DNA of 64,000 nucleotides. Source: Janthinobacterium sp. GTDB lineage: Bacteria; Pseudomonadota; Gammaproteobacteria; Burkholderiales; Burkholderiaceae_D. The notes beneath the pieces were generated by a model, which worked only from the letters and a program-made list of their open reading frames with translations, made no database searches and had not been told where the DNA came from. The DNA lies in contig PKWL01000041.1 in assembly GCA_003133225.1 (NCBI GenBank), positions 186,151-250,150 of the forward strand, read 5' to 3'. Shown here one piece after another: positions 34,386 through 45,358 of this stretch (positions are counted from its first letter, which is position 1; each line of letters opens with the position of its first letter). A program made the position numbers and the translations under genes.

Positions 34386-35129
34386 ATGACCGACTCCGAC
34401 CCAGAACTTACCGTCCGCCTGGCCAAACGCTTGGCCCAAACGCTGCCGTGCTCCCGCCGCGAGGCCGAGCTGTATATTGAGGGCGGCTATGTCAGCGTGG
34501 ACGGCCAAGTGGTGGAAGAGGCGGGCGCGCGCGTCGGTCCCGATCAAACAGTGGCACTGGCGCCCGACAGTCTCTTGCAAGAGGTCGCGCCCGTCACGAT
34601 CTTGCTGCATAAGCCGGCCGGTTATAGCGCGGGCGTGGATGGGGGTGGCAAACCGGCGCTCTGTTGCCTCTCCCAAGACGCGCTGAGCGCACCCGAACAC
34701 GGCCGCCAGCGTTTTTTAAAGCGCCATCTGACGGGCTTGACACTGACGAACCCGCTCGATACCAGGGCCAGCGGCATGCTCATATTTACACAAGACTTCC
34801 GCGTCACCCGCAAGCTAGTCGATGTGGCGGATGTCGAACAAGAGTTTATCGTTGAAGTGGCCGGCACCATCGGCCAAGATGGACTGGCCCTGCTCAAGCA
34901 CGGCTTGCCGTTTAACGGCAAGCCGTTGGCGCCGATCAAGGTCAGCTGGCAAAATGAAACGAAACTGCGCTTTGCCCTAAGGAGTGTGCAGCCGGCACAG
35001 ATCGAGCACATGTGCCGCATGGTGGGGCTGACGGTGCTAGCGATAAAACGCCTGCGAATCGGGCGCATCTCGATGGCCGCCTTGCCGCCCGGCCAGTGGC
35101 GTTACCTGCAGGAATACGAACGATTCTAG
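34386..35129 (+). CDS. Ribosomal RNA pseudouridine synthase (RsuA/RluF type)
   Basis: ATG 34386 gives 247 residues; the track starts inside the aldolase gene. An N-terminal S4 RNA-binding domain (LPCSRREAELYIEGGYVSVDG) precedes the catalytic domain, whose Asp lies in NPLDTRASGMLIFTQD, replacing the more common GRLDxxTSG. It converts uridine to pseudouridine in RNA. The exact rRNA site is not determinable; RluF-like is likely from size and RIGRISMAALPPGQWR at the C terminus. Confidence 0.87.
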   Translation: MTDSDPELTVRLAKRLAQTLPCSRREAELYIEGGYVSVDGQVVEEAGARVGPDQTVALAPDSLLQEVAPVTILLHKPAGYSAGVDGGGKPALCCLSQDALSAPEHGRQRFLKRHLTGLTLTNPLDTRASGMLIFTQDFRVTRKLVDVADVEQEFIVEVAGTIGQDGLALLKHGLPFNGKPLAPIKVSWQNETKLRFALRSVQPAQIEHMCRMVGLTVLAIKRLRIGRISMAALPPGQWRYLQEYERF

Positions 35130-35130
35130 G

Positions 35131-35144
35131 GCTGCTGCAGCAGC
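35131..35144. terminator. Palindrome between convergent genes
   Basis: GCTGCTGCAGCAGC, a perfect 14-bp palindrome, sits between the pseudouridine synthase stop and the RDD stop on the other strand. It may help end both transcripts; no T-run is present. Confidence 0.35.
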
Positions 35145-35653
35145 TAGCGCGGCTTCTGCGCCCGCAAGACGAGGCGGGTGCCGAGCAGCCGGTCATGCAA
35201 GAACTGCCGGTCTTGGTCGAGAAAGGCGGTCAAGGCCCATCCGGCCATCCCGACTAGCAAGGCGGCAGCGATCTCCTTTTCCGTGTTGAGATTGAATGCA
35301 TAGCAGGCCATCAGAGCCGGCAAAAACCATCCCCACGCCAATAGGAAGCGGGCCACCGCCACGCGCAGCGGGAGCCGGGCGTAGCCCGGCTTGATCAACT
35401 GGATGCGCCAAGTCTTCATGGCTAGAGTTTGCCCGCGCTCACTCCAAAAATAGATGAAATAAAGCGCCGTCACCAGGAACAGCACGAACTGGAGGGCATG
35501 GCCATATGCCGGCGAATGACGGTTGCCGGTGAGGAGAAGGAACAGGCCGACGGCCACCAGTTCCACGGCGGTCAGCAGCAACCCTTCATACAGCAAGGAC
35601 AGCAAGCGCCGTTTGACGCTGGGCGTCGTGGGCCCAGGCAAACTAGCCGGCAT
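35144..35653 (-). CDS. RDD-family membrane protein
   Basis: The 169-residue protein has four or so membrane segments and the RDD-type residues: Arg in KRRLLSLLYEG (first helix), KTWRIQLI, and FLDQDRQFLHDRLLGTRLV at the end. RDD proteins are small inner-membrane proteins of mostly unknown function; some are linked to ion transport. It is the last gene of a minus-strand cluster after the sigma-factor module. Confidence 0.85.
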   Translation of the reverse strand: MPASLPGPTTPSVKRRLLSLLYEGLLLTAVELVAVGLFLLLTGNRHSPAYGHALQFVLFLVTALYFIYFWSERGQTLAMKTWRIQLIKPGYARLPLRVAVARFLLAWGWFLPALMACYAFNLNTEKEIAAALLVGMAGWALTAFLDQDRQFLHDRLLGTRLVLRAQKPR

Positions 35654-35671
35654 CGGAGGGCGCCGGGCCGG

Positions 35672-36343
35672 TCACGGCGGGGATGCCGACGGCGCAGGGG
35701 CCGCTGCGGTGGGCGCCGGCATTCCAGCTGGTGCCGCCGCCGGCGGTCCCACGAAGGCTTGCTGCGCCACCGCCTTGATCGGGGGCAGCTTGATCGTCGA
35801 TTCCGCGCTCGAGGGCAAGTTGGCCACGTGTTTTTTCACGGCAGCCTCGGCCGCAAGTTTTTTCTTTTGTTCTTCCGGCAATTGCTGATATTGTTCCCAT
35901 TGCGCGGACTTTTTCTTAGGTTCAATTTTCTTGCTGCGGGCATAGTTTTCGCGCACGACACGACGCTGTTCGGGAGTCAGTTTGACCCACTCGTTCATGC
36001 GCTCATGCATCCGTTGCTGTTCATCGGGCCTCATCGACGAAAAGCGATTAGCGATCTCCAGCCATTTTTGCTTGCGCACCCGTTCCAGCTTGTCCCATTC
36101 GCCGGCAAGGGGCATCAACGCTTCCTGCTGCGTTCGGCTCAGTTCGTTCCACGCCGGCCGTGCCACATGCTTGCTGATGGTGCCTGGCTTGGCCGGCGCC
36201 GCTACGCCAGAGGCCGCGCTGGTCACCGCCGCCGGCGGGGCCGCAGGTGGAACGGCCGGCTTGTTGTTAATGACCCAGAACAGGCCCGCCGATGCGATCA
36301 CGGCGAGGGCGACCAATCCGCTCCGTACGCTCATGCGCGCCAT
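35672..36343 (-). CDS. DUF3106-type envelope protein
   Basis: The 223-residue protein has one N-terminal membrane segment (SGLVALAVIASAGLFWVI), a Pro/Ala linker, then helical repeats with RPAWNELSRTQQEALMPL and NEWVKLTPEQRRVVRENYA, typical of DUF3106, and a Pro/Ala-rich tail. Such proteins are found in betaproteobacteria next to a sigma factor and a DUF3619 protein, as here. The helical part somewhat resembles periplasmic heavy-metal or stress sensors with Thr-Pro-Glu-Gln repeats, but its function is not known. Confidence 0.82.
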   Translation of the reverse strand: MARMSVRSGLVALAVIASAGLFWVINNKPAVPPAAPPAAVTSAASGVAAPAKPGTISKHVARPAWNELSRTQQEALMPLAGEWDKLERVRKQKWLEIANRFSSMRPDEQQRMHERMNEWVKLTPEQRRVVRENYARSKKIEPKKKSAQWEQYQQLPEEQKKKLAAEAAVKKHVANLPSSAESTIKLPPIKAVAQQAFVGPPAAAPAGMPAPTAAAPAPSASPP

Positions 36344-36345
36344 GC

Positions 36346-36732
36346 TTATTGCTCACGTTGGGTGAGATAGGCGTTAAAACCATGATCGAGGTAAGCGGAG
36401 AGGGGAAGTTCATCGGACAATACTGCCGCGTCCAGTTCGGCCAGTTCGCTGATCCGTTGCTGTTGTTGTGCCTGGTAAATTCCCACCAACCCTGCCGCCA
36501 GCGCCAGTAACGGCACGGCCACACCCATCCGCCCTAACCAGGAGAAAGGCTGGAAGAAACGGCCCGCATTGCCGGCCCAAGCGGCGCCTTCTGGAGCATG
36601 CGCTTTCTTGCGTGATAGCGCCAGTTGACGTGCAGTAGCAAGACGATCCATAGTCGATGGCGGCAAATGTTCAAGCCTTGCGTTTAGCGCGTGACGCACC
36701 TTGTATGCGAAATTGAGATCGTCGACATTCAT
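36346..36732 (-). CDS. DUF3619-type membrane protein, possible anti-sigma partner
   Basis: The start ATG at 36732 overlaps the sigma-factor stop (ATGA), giving 128 residues; the track starts 84 bases upstream within the sigma gene. A soluble N-terminal region (FAYKVRHALNARLEHLP) is followed by one membrane segment (VAVPLLALAAGLVGIY) and a C-terminal region (LPLSAYLDHGFNAYL). The position and topology suit an anti-sigma-type protein, but no known anti-sigma domain is visible. Confidence 0.82.
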   Translation of the reverse strand: MNVDDLNFAYKVRHALNARLEHLPPSTMDRLATARQLALSRKKAHAPEGAAWAGNAGRFFQPFSWLGRMGVAVPLLALAAGLVGIYQAQQQQRISELAELDAAVLSDELPLSAYLDHGFNAYLTQREQ

Positions 36733-37298
36733 AATTTTATTCCCTTGGCTTTGAGCGTTTCGGCGAGGGTGTGCGTTGCGCGTGAGCAGTGTGTCTTGAC
36801 GCTGCCCTCTGAACAACCCATCGCTTCGGCTGTTTCAGCCACGCCCATATCTTGCCAGTAACGCATGAGGAAGGCTTCCCGTTGACGCGCCGGCAGCTTT
36901 TGCACTTCTTCGTCAATTAAATCAAGGATTTGGATGCGCTCAACCTTGTCGGCGCTCGACTCGGACGCCTGCGATCCCTGTTCGGCCTCATAGGAGTCGA
37001 GCAAATCAAAGTCCTCGCGCTCGTCGCTGGCCGGGCCCAGGCTGGAAAACAGGCTGACCCAAGTGTTGCGCACCTTTTCGCGTCGGAAATAATCAAGTAT
37101 CGTATTTTGTAATATACGCTGAAACAGCATGGGCAGCTCGGCGGCCGGTTTGTCGCCGTATTTTTCAGCGAGTTTGATCATCGCGTCTTGCACCACGTCA
37201 AGTGCCGATTCGTCCTTGCGCACTGCATACACGGCTTGCTTGAAGGCGCGCCGCTCGACACTTTCGAGAAAGTCGGATAATTCTTTGTCTGTTGCCAT
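36729..37298 (-). CDS. ECF-type RNA polymerase sigma factor
   Basis: ATG at 37298 gives 189 residues, the normal ECF size, with MATDKELSDFLESVERRAFKQAV as N terminus; the track start adds 59 unlikely residues. Region 2 is ALDVVQDAMIKLAEKY...FQRILQNTILDYFRREKVR and region 4 QREAFLMRYWQDMGVAETAEAMGCSEGSVKTH. It should direct RNA polymerase to a small regulon. The co-translated DUF3619 and DUF3106 genes probably control or respond to it. Confidence 0.92.
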   Translation of the reverse strand: MATDKELSDFLESVERRAFKQAVYAVRKDESALDVVQDAMIKLAEKYGDKPAAELPMLFQRILQNTILDYFRREKVRNTWVSLFSSLGPASDEREDFDLLDSYEAEQGSQASESSADKVERIQILDLIDEEVQKLPARQREAFLMRYWQDMGVAETAEAMGCSEGSVKTHCSRATHTLAETLKAKGIKL

Positions 37299-37669
37299 GC
37301 GAATGGGGGAGTTGCCGGGAGAGCGATGGTTAAGGGCCTGGTTTGAAAAGAAGGGACCAGCGCGCGGCGTTTTGCGAGCTGAGCGCATGCTAGCAAAAAT
37401 TGGGTATTTATGCATGTTTTTTAATGCTTTGGGCATCAGCGCGATACGTTGCGCGCAATTTGTCTTGACCAACATGGTGCGACGCAGTAACGTATGGGAC
37501 GCTTTGCAAACCCCAAAGCTCTATGGTCTGGTCGCGCTCGGCACACAAGGCCAATTGCGGCACGACGCGCTTTCATATGTAGGCAGTTTGCTCTGACCCG
37601 CGCCACAAGCGCGAGAGGTAAGTGTGTCGCTACGGAACTCCCGCCAAACGAGCTGCGTGTAAACGGCGT
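37299..37669. other. Divergent intergenic region, sigma factor to ilv
   Basis: No supported gene. TTGACC near 37467 with TAACGT 17 bp later is a weak candidate ilv promoter; if used, it would give a leader over 300 nt long before ilvI. Confidence 0.35.
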
Positions 37670-37698
37670 TTTATTGGGTACCACGGGTACTCAATAAA
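37670..37698 (+). promoter_or_regulatory. Strong leader hairpin before ilvI
   Basis: TTTATTGGGTACC-ACG-GGTACTCAATAAA forms a 13-bp stem with one G-T pair and a 3-nt loop, 103 bp before the ilvI start. It has no following U-tract. It may be an operator palindrome or part of an attenuation or stability structure. Confidence 0.55.
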
Positions 37699-37801
37699 TG
37701 CCGCAAGCGCAGAGAGAAGGCAAAGGCACCGTTGCGCAGCGCGTACTTCGTGAGGAAAGAGCATCCGATCAATCTCCAATGGACCTTGAAAGGAATGTTT
37801 C

Positions 37802-39525
37802 ATGATTACCGAAGCAGCAATCCCCATTACTGGCGCCGAAATACTCGTGCGCTGCCTGGCTGAAGAGGGCGTCGAGCACGTCTTCGGTTACCCGGGCGGA
37901 GCCGTGCTATACATCTACGACGCCATCTTCAAGCAAAACAAATTTCAGCACATTCTCGTGCGTCACGAGCAGGCAGCCGTGCATGCGGCCGATGCCTATT
38001 CGCGCAGTTCGCACAAGGTTGGCGTCGCCCTAGTCACTTCCGGGCCCGGCGTCACCAATGCCGTCACCGGTTTGTCGACGGCCTATATGGACTCGGTTCC
38101 GATGGTGGTGATTTCGGGCCAGGTACCGAGCCACGCCATTGGTCAGGATGCTTTCCAGGAATGCGATACAGTCGGCATCACGCGCCCCGTAGTCAAGCAC
38201 AATTTCCTCGTCAAGGACGTCAAGGATCTGGCCGCGACCATAAAAAAGGCATTTTTCATTGCCAAGACGGGCCGTCCTGGCCCTGTTCTGGTCGATATTC
38301 CCAAAGACATCAGCATGCACAAGTGCGTCTACGATTATCCGCAAGTAATCGAGATGCGCTCCTACAAGCCGGTCGATAAAGGCCATTCGGGGCAGATCCG
38401 CAAGGCTGTGCAACTGCTGCTGCAGGCGGAACGGCCGATGATTTACAGCGGCGGCGGCGTCATCCTCGCGAATGCCGCCCCGGAATTAAATAAGCTGGTC
38501 GACAAGCTCGGCTTCCCGTGTACCAACACCTTGATGGGCTTGGGCGGCTACCGCGCATCTAGCGATCTGTACGTTGGCATGCCGGGCATGCACGGCACCT
38601 ATGAAGCGAACATGGCGATGCAGCACTGCGACGTCTTGATCGCCGTCGGCGCCCGTTTCGACGATCGGGTGATTGGCAACCCTAAGCATTTTGCCTCTCA
38701 CCCGCGCAAGATCATCCATATCGACATCGACCCGTCGTCGATTTCCAAACGGGTCAAGGTTGACGTTCCCATCGTTGGCAACGTAAAAGACGTGCTGGCC
38801 GAATTTCTGACGCAGCTCGATGCCGCCGAAGCCAAGGTGAACGCTCCGGAGTTGAAAAATTGGTGGAAGCAAATCACGGAATGGCGCGGCCGCGATTGCC
38901 TCAAATATGCGGGCTCGGAGCTGTTGATCAAGCCGCAGGCGGTGGTCGAAAAAGTATGGCAGCTGACCAAGGGCGATGCCTTTATTACGTCCGATGTCGG
39001 ACAGCATCAAATGTGGGCCGCTCAATACTACCGCTTCGACAAGCCGCGGCGCTGGATCAATTCCGGGGGGCTAGGCACGATGGGCGTCGGCTTGCCCTAT
39101 GCCATGGGAGTGCAACTGGCCAATCCGGGCGCCACGGTGGCCTGCATCACGGGCGAAGGATCGATCCAGATGTGCATCCAGGAGCTCGCCACCTGCAAGC
39201 AATACCATTTGACGCCGAAAATCATTTTGCTCAATAACCGCTTCCTCGGCATGGTGCGGCAGTGGCAGGAAATCGACTACGGCGGGCGCTATTCCGAATC
39301 TTACATGGATTCCTTGCCGGACTTTGAAAAGCTGGCCGAAGCGTACGGCCACGTCGGCATGAGGATAGACAAGCCAGCGGACGTCGACGGCGCCTTGAAA
39401 GAGGCCTTTGGCATGAAGGATAAGCTGGTGTTCATGAATTTCATCACCGATCAGGCGGAAAATGTGTGGCCGATGGTGAAAGCCGGCAAAGGCTTGTCTG
39501 AAATGCTGCTCGGTTCGGAGGACTT

Positions 39526-39529
<4 letters not shown>
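37802..39529 (+). CDS. ilvI: Acetolactate synthase large subunit
   Basis: The 575-residue TPP enzyme contains FGYPGGAVLYIYDA, the glutamate that activates TPP (RHEQAAVHAADAY), and the TPP/Mg motif near GEGSIQM-x25-NNRFLGMV. It condenses pyruvate with pyruvate or 2-oxobutyrate in isoleucine, valine and leucine synthesis. GAAAGGAATG provides the ribosome site. It overlaps ilvH by four bases. Confidence 0.96.
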
Positions 39530-41084
<1,555 letters not shown>

Positions 41085-41217
41085 AAGTTTTTCATCAGGG
41101 CAAGAACCTGGTCGTTTAGACGAACAAGACCAGAGGCATTCCATCGCCTTTTGGGCCGGATCCGCCGCGATTTGGGTTAAAGTTCAATGTCTGCCAGTTT
41201 TCCTGGCTTTCGTGTTG

Positions 41218-41246
41218 AAATGGGGCGTGGATGCCCCATTTTTTTC
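41218..41246 (+). terminator. Intrinsic terminator after ilvC
   Basis: AAATGGGGC/GCCCCATTT forms a 9-bp stem with a 6-nt loop and continues into a T-run of seven. It ends the ilv operon just before the SIMPL gene. Confidence 0.88.
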
Positions 41247-41266
41247 ATCAGCCACGGAGCACCCCC

Positions 41267-42013
41267 ATGCACATCGCAAAATTCCTATTGGTCAGCGCCG
41301 CGGCGCTGACAGCGCAAGTCCAAGCCCAATCCCTGTCCACTTCCGGCACCCTCGTCGTAGTGCCCGCTTTCGCTGAAGTGCGGCATGCCAACGACCAGGT
41401 CGTAGCCATGCTGGCCATCGAAGAGCAAGACAAGGACAAAACCGTGGCCGCCTCGCGCGTCAATAAAAAAATGAAGCAGGGCATCGAAATTGTCAAGAAG
41501 GAGGATCCGCAGGCGAGCTTGAAAACCCAGGGTTATTACTCCTACCCCGTGTATGCCGACGAGCATCCGGGCGCAGCGGCGGCCAAGACACGCGTCGCGC
41601 TGTCCTGGCGCATCGGGCAAACGCTTCAGGTCAAGACCACCAATCTTGACGGATTGCCAAGGACCGTGGCGGCGGCGCAGCAGGTCTTGACCTTAAACAG
41701 CCTGCAGTTTGGCTTGACGCCGGCCACCGTCAAAAAGCTCGACGACCAGCGCCTTGCTGCGACCTATCAAAATCTGACTGAGCGCATCGACTCGATCGCG
41801 CGTGCGATGGGACGTAAGGCGAGCGATGCGGTGCTCGACACGGTCGACTTCGAAGGCTCGGGTGCGTACGCTCAGGATGCCTTGGCGGGCGCGCCCATGA
41901 TGCGCGGCGCCATGCTGATGAAGGGCGCCGCCGCCGCAGTCGAAGAACCAAGTTTTGAGGCGGGCGAGACGGCACTCCAGATGCGTCTGGTCGGCAAGGT
42001 GAAATTTAAGTAA
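41267..42013 (+). CDS. SIMPL-domain periplasmic protein
   Basis: ATG 41267 after CACGGAG gives 248 residues; the track begins in the terminator. A signal peptide (HIAKFLLVSAAALTAQVQAQS) precedes a SIMPL (DUF541) domain: SGTLVVVPAFAEVRHANDQVVAMLAIEEQ, VNKKMKQGIEIVKKEDP, YSYPVY, and AAQQVLTLNSLQFGLTP. The protein is probably periplasmic. SIMPL family members have roles in envelope stress or signalling, but no common activity is known. Confidence 0.85.
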   Translation: MHIAKFLLVSAAALTAQVQAQSLSTSGTLVVVPAFAEVRHANDQVVAMLAIEEQDKDKTVAASRVNKKMKQGIEIVKKEDPQASLKTQGYYSYPVYADEHPGAAAAKTRVALSWRIGQTLQVKTTNLDGLPRTVAAAQQVLTLNSLQFGLTPATVKKLDDQRLAATYQNLTERIDSIARAMGRKASDAVLDTVDFEGSGAYAQDALAGAPMMRGAMLMKGAAAAVEEPSFEAGETALQMRLVGKVKFK

Positions 42014-42143
42014 TTGGTCGCCTTTCCCTGCTGTCTTATAATAAGGGCGATCACCGCTGTGCGCCATGGGCGCTTCCCGCGGCAGCGTCCGTAAAAAGCG
42101 ATACCAGCTTTGATGCGCTAGTCGTAAATTGAAATGGAATGAT

Positions 42144-43022
42144 ATGGCAAATTTTCCCCGTCGCCGAGCTAAAAATGGCACGCCGCTTGCAGCTAAAACA
42201 TCACGCCTGACGCGCTTTGGCAAGTTTGCGCGGCAGCAGCCGGGTGTCGCAACCGGCAAAACCTTGCGCCGGCGCGGCATTTTCTTGTTGCCGAACGCGT
42301 TTACGACGGCCGCTTTGTTTGGCGGATTTTATGCCATCGTCATGGCCATGAACCAAAAATTCGAGCTTGCAGCCTGGGCCATTTTTATCGCCATGATCCT
42401 CGACGGTCTCGACGGACGCATTGCCCGCCTGACCCATACCCAAAGCGAGTTCGGCGCGCAATATGACAGCCTGTCAGACATGGTTTCGTTCGGCGCCGCC
42501 CCGGCGCTGGTCATTTATGAGTGGTCGTTGCGCGGCTTAGGCAAGCTAGGCTGGCTGGCCGCTTTTGTCTATTGCGCCGGCGGCGCCTTGCGCCTGGCCC
42601 GTTTCAATACCAATATTGAAGTGGTCGACAAGCGTTTTTTCCAGGGCTTGCCAAGCCCGGCTGCGGCGGCGATGGTGGCCGGCTTCATCTTGCTGATGAA
42701 CGATTTGCAAGTATCTGGCATTCAATTGCCGTGGGTGTCTTGGAGTATTGCCCTGTTTGCCGGCTTGACCATGGTCACCAACGTGCCGTACTACAGCTTC
42801 AAGGACGTCAATTTTCGCAAGTCGGTACCGTTCATCGCCGTGTTTCTGATCGCGTTGATGTTCGCTCTGGTGTCGATCGACCCGCCCAAGATCTTATTTC
42901 CGATTTTTGTGACGTACGGCTTGTCCGGTTATGCCGTCTATTTCTGGCGCCTGGCAAAAGGGAAGCCGGTCAGCATTATTCAAACCGGTCACGAGCCGGT
43001 CGATCAAAGCGAACGCAGCTGA
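42144..43022 (+). CDS. pssA: CDP-diacylglycerol-serine O-phosphatidyltransferase
   Basis: ATG 42144 gives 292 residues; the track uses TTG 15 bases upstream. The CDP-alcohol phosphatidyltransferase motif is complete: DGLDGRIARLTHTQSEFGAQ followed by YDSLSD. Membrane segments surround it. It makes phosphatidylserine, the precursor of phosphatidylethanolamine. Proteins of this type commonly lie between ilvC and leuA in betaproteobacteria. Confidence 0.94.
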   Translation: MANFPRRRAKNGTPLAAKTSRLTRFGKFARQQPGVATGKTLRRRGIFLLPNAFTTAALFGGFYAIVMAMNQKFELAAWAIFIAMILDGLDGRIARLTHTQSEFGAQYDSLSDMVSFGAAPALVIYEWSLRGLGKLGWLAAFVYCAGGALRLARFNTNIEVVDKRFFQGLPSPAAAAMVAGFILLMNDLQVSGIQLPWVSWSIALFAGLTMVTNVPYYSFKDVNFRKSVPFIAVFLIALMFALVSIDPPKILFPIFVTYGLSGYAVYFWRLAKGKPVSIIQTGHEPVDQSERS

Positions 43023-43072
43023 TTGGCAACGATGGCGGCGCGTATTTATTCTGAAAGCAATTAGGAGCATCT

Positions 43073-44620
43073 ATGAGCGAGTCATCGAATCGGCTTATTA
43101 TTTTTGACACCACCTTGCGTGACGGCGAGCAGTCGCCGGGCGCCTCGATGACCAAGGACGAAAAGATCCGCATCGCGAAACAGCTCGAACGCATGAAAGT
43201 CGACGTGATCGAGGCTGGATTCGCCGCCGCCTCTGGCGGCGATTTCGAATCGATCAAGGCGATCGCCAGCGTGGTGCGCGAGTCGACCGTTTGCTCGCTC
43301 TCGCGCGCCAACGAGCGCGACATTGCGCGCGCGGCCGAGGCCTTGGCGCCGGCCGCGCGCAAGCGCATCCACACCTTCATTGCGACTTCGCCCTTGCATA
43401 TGGAAGTGAAGCTGCGCATGGCGCCCGAGCAAGTGCTCGAGCAAGCAAGAAGCGCCGTGCGTTATGCCCGTCAGTTTACCGACGACATCGAATTTAGCCC
43501 GGAGGACGGCAGCCGTTCGGACGAGGATTTCCTGTGCCGGGTGCTCGAAGGCGTGATTGCCGAGGGCGCGACGACCATCAATTTCCCCGATACGGTCGGT
43601 TACGCCGTGCCTGAAATTTTTGGCAATACCATCAAGCGTTTGCGCGAGCGGATCCCCAATTCCGACAAGGCGATCTGGTCGGTGCATTGCCACAATGACC
43701 TCGGGCTGGCGGTGGCCAATTCGCTGGCCGGCGTGATGATTGGGGGCGCGCGCCAAGTCGAGTGCACCATCAACGGCTTGGGTGAACGTGCCGGCAACAC
43801 CGCGCTTGAAGAAGTCGTGATGGCGCTGCGCACGCGCGCCGCGTACTACAATTTAAGCGTCGCCATCGACACCACGCAAATCCTCGCTGCCTCGCGCCTG
43901 GTGTCGCAAATTACGGGGTTTGTCGTGCAGCCGAACAAGGCGGTGGTGGGTGCCAACGCCTTCGCTCACGCCTCTGGGATTCATCAGGACGGCATCTTGA
44001 AGGCGCGCGAAACCTACGAAATTATGCGCGCGCAAGATGTCGGCTGGGCTGCCAACAAGATCGTGTTGGGCAAACTGTCCGGGCGCAACGCGTTCAAGCA
44101 GCGCCTGCAGGAACTGGGCATCGTGCTTGACTCCGAGGCGGAAATTAATGCCGCCTTCGTCCGTTTCAAGGAACTTGCCGACCGCAAATCAGAGATTTTC
44201 GACGAGGACATCTTGGCCTTGGTTTCAGACGAGGAACATGCGCATGAGAACGAATTTTACCGCTATGTTTCCTTGGCGCAGCATTCCGAGACGGGCGAGA
44301 CGCCTTGCGCCAAGGTGGTTTTTTCCATTGACGGCCAGGAGCATGTGTGTGAAGGCCGCGGCGACGGCCCCGTCGATGCGACCGTCAATGCCATCGAAAG
44401 CGCAGCGGCCAGCGGCGCCGAACTGGTCTTGTTTTCGATCAACGCGATTAGCACCGGTACCCAGTCGCAAGGCGAGGTGACGATGCGCCTGTCCAAGCTG
44501 GGGCGCATAGTCAACGGCGTGGGCGCCGACCCGGATATTGTCGTCGCCTCCGCCAAGGCGTATTTATCGGCCTTAAACAAGCTGCATTCGAAAATCGAGC
44601 GCCTCAATCCGCAGTTGTAG
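43073..44620 (+). CDS. leuA: 2-isopropylmalate synthase LeuA
   Basis: The 515-residue enzyme has [14 protein letters not shown] (metal Asp), [14 protein letters not shown], and [15 protein letters not shown] in the catalytic TIM barrel, plus the C-terminal allosteric leucine-binding domain. It condenses acetyl-CoA and 2-oxoisovalerate at the start of leucine synthesis, directly continuing the ilv pathway. A TTAGGAG precedes the ATG. Confidence 0.97.
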   Translation: MSESSNRLIIFDTTLRDGEQSPGASMTKDEKIRIAKQLERMKVDVIEAGFAAASGGDFESIKAIASVVRESTVCSLSRANERDIARAAEALAPAARKRIHTFIATSPLHMEVKLRMAPEQVLEQARSAVRYARQFTDDIEFSPEDGSRSDEDFLCRVLEGVIAEGATTINFPDTVGYAVPEIFGNTIKRLRERIPNSDKAIWSVHCHNDLGLAVANSLAGVMIGGARQVECTINGLGERAGNTALEEVVMALRTRAAYYNLSVAIDTTQILAASRLVSQITGFVVQPNKAVVGANAFAHASGIHQDGILKARETYEIMRAQDVGWAANKIVLGKLSGRNAFKQRLQELGIVLDSEAEINAAFVRFKELADRKSEIFDEDILALVSDEEHAHENEFYRYVSLAQHSETGETPCAKVVFSIDGQEHVCEGRGDGPVDATVNAIESAAASGAELVLFSINAISTGTQSQGEVTMRLSKLGRIVNGVGADPDIVVASAKAYLSALNKLHSKIERLNPQL

Positions 44621-44734
44621 CCGCTGGCGCGCGGGCGTGGGCGATTTTTCACGATTTTCACCGAAAGAGGGTGGTCCAAGGCTGTTCATGAAACAAAAGG
44701 GGCGGCAGCGCAATACAGGGGCGTCGTTTTCCGA

Positions 44735-44740
44735 TATACT
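44735..44740 (+). promoter_or_regulatory. Candidate minus-10 box of rpsO
   Basis: TATACT lies 89 bp before rpsO. No good minus-35 box was found at the usual distance, so the promoter call is weak. Confidence 0.35.
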
Positions 44741-44828
44741 GGCGCGTCTGGTCTTTTGATCAGTTTTTTAATCGAAGTTCACGGTGCTTGGGGTTGCGAC
44801 TCTGCGCACCGCATGTGAAAGGTTCATC

Positions 44829-45098
44829 ATGACAGTAGAAAATATCAACAAAGCGGCCATTATTGCGGACAATGCACGTGCTCAAAACGACACGGGCTCG
44901 CCGGAAGTGCAAGTAGCGTTGCTGACAGCTCGTATCAACGAACTAAATGGCCACTTTAAAGTACATGCCAAGGATCACCATTCGCGTCGTGGTCTGATCA
45001 TGATGGTCAACCGTCGGAAGAGCTTGTTGTCTTACCTCAAGGCCAAAGACGCTGCCCGTTATCGTGACCTGATCGCTAAACTCGGTCTGCGCAAGTAA
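44829..45098 (+). CDS. rpsO: 30S ribosomal protein S15
   Basis: ATG 44829 gives exactly 89 residues, the usual size; the track start adds 15. [25 protein letters not shown] and [21 protein letters not shown] are S15 signatures. S15 binds 16S rRNA in the central domain. A strong terminator follows and pnp is next, a conserved pairing. Confidence 0.98.
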   Translation: MTVENINKAAIIADNARAQNDTGSPEVQVALLTARINELNGHFKVHAKDHHSRRGLIMMVNRRKSLLSYLKAKDAARYRDLIAKLGLRK

Positions 45099-45123
45099 TT
45101 TTTGCAAGACTAGGGTTATGCAG

Positions 45124-45158
45124 AAATGCCTGCGCCAGTTCGCTGACGCGGGCATTTT
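45124..45158 (+). terminator. Hairpin after rpsO
   Basis: AAATGCCTGCG/CGCGGGCATTT with a T-G pair plus inner CAG/CTG gives a long stem, closed by a TTCG loop, and the T-run begins within the last pairs. It is a likely intrinsic terminator or attenuator between rpsO and pnp. Confidence 0.85.
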
Positions 45159-45201
45159 GCTATTTTAAAGTTGGATTGTATTTTCATTTGGCAATATCGC
45201 G

Positions 45202-45229
45202 CCAGATAGGCTCGGCCAGATAGGCTCGG
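45202..45229 (+). repeat. Perfect 14-bp tandem repeat in the rpsO-pnp gap
   Basis: CCAGATAGGCTCGG is present twice head to tail, about 130 bp before pnp. It looks like a recent duplication; no function is apparent. Confidence 0.85.
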
Positions 45230-45358
45230 CCAAGTGGGCCGGGCCGGACGGGGAACTTGAGCTAGTAGTAAAGGCGGCGCTTCATGCGTGACGGGCCGCC
45301 TGTGGTGAGGTGAACGACAGCTCCTGAAAATCTGTCGGCAAATAGAAAGGGATTTTCC

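Noticed and set aside
37494-37697. 67-codon frame as an ilv leader peptide
   Set aside because: Few branched-chain codons overall and no supported start near the Val-Leu-Leu codons; mentioned only in the hairpin finding.
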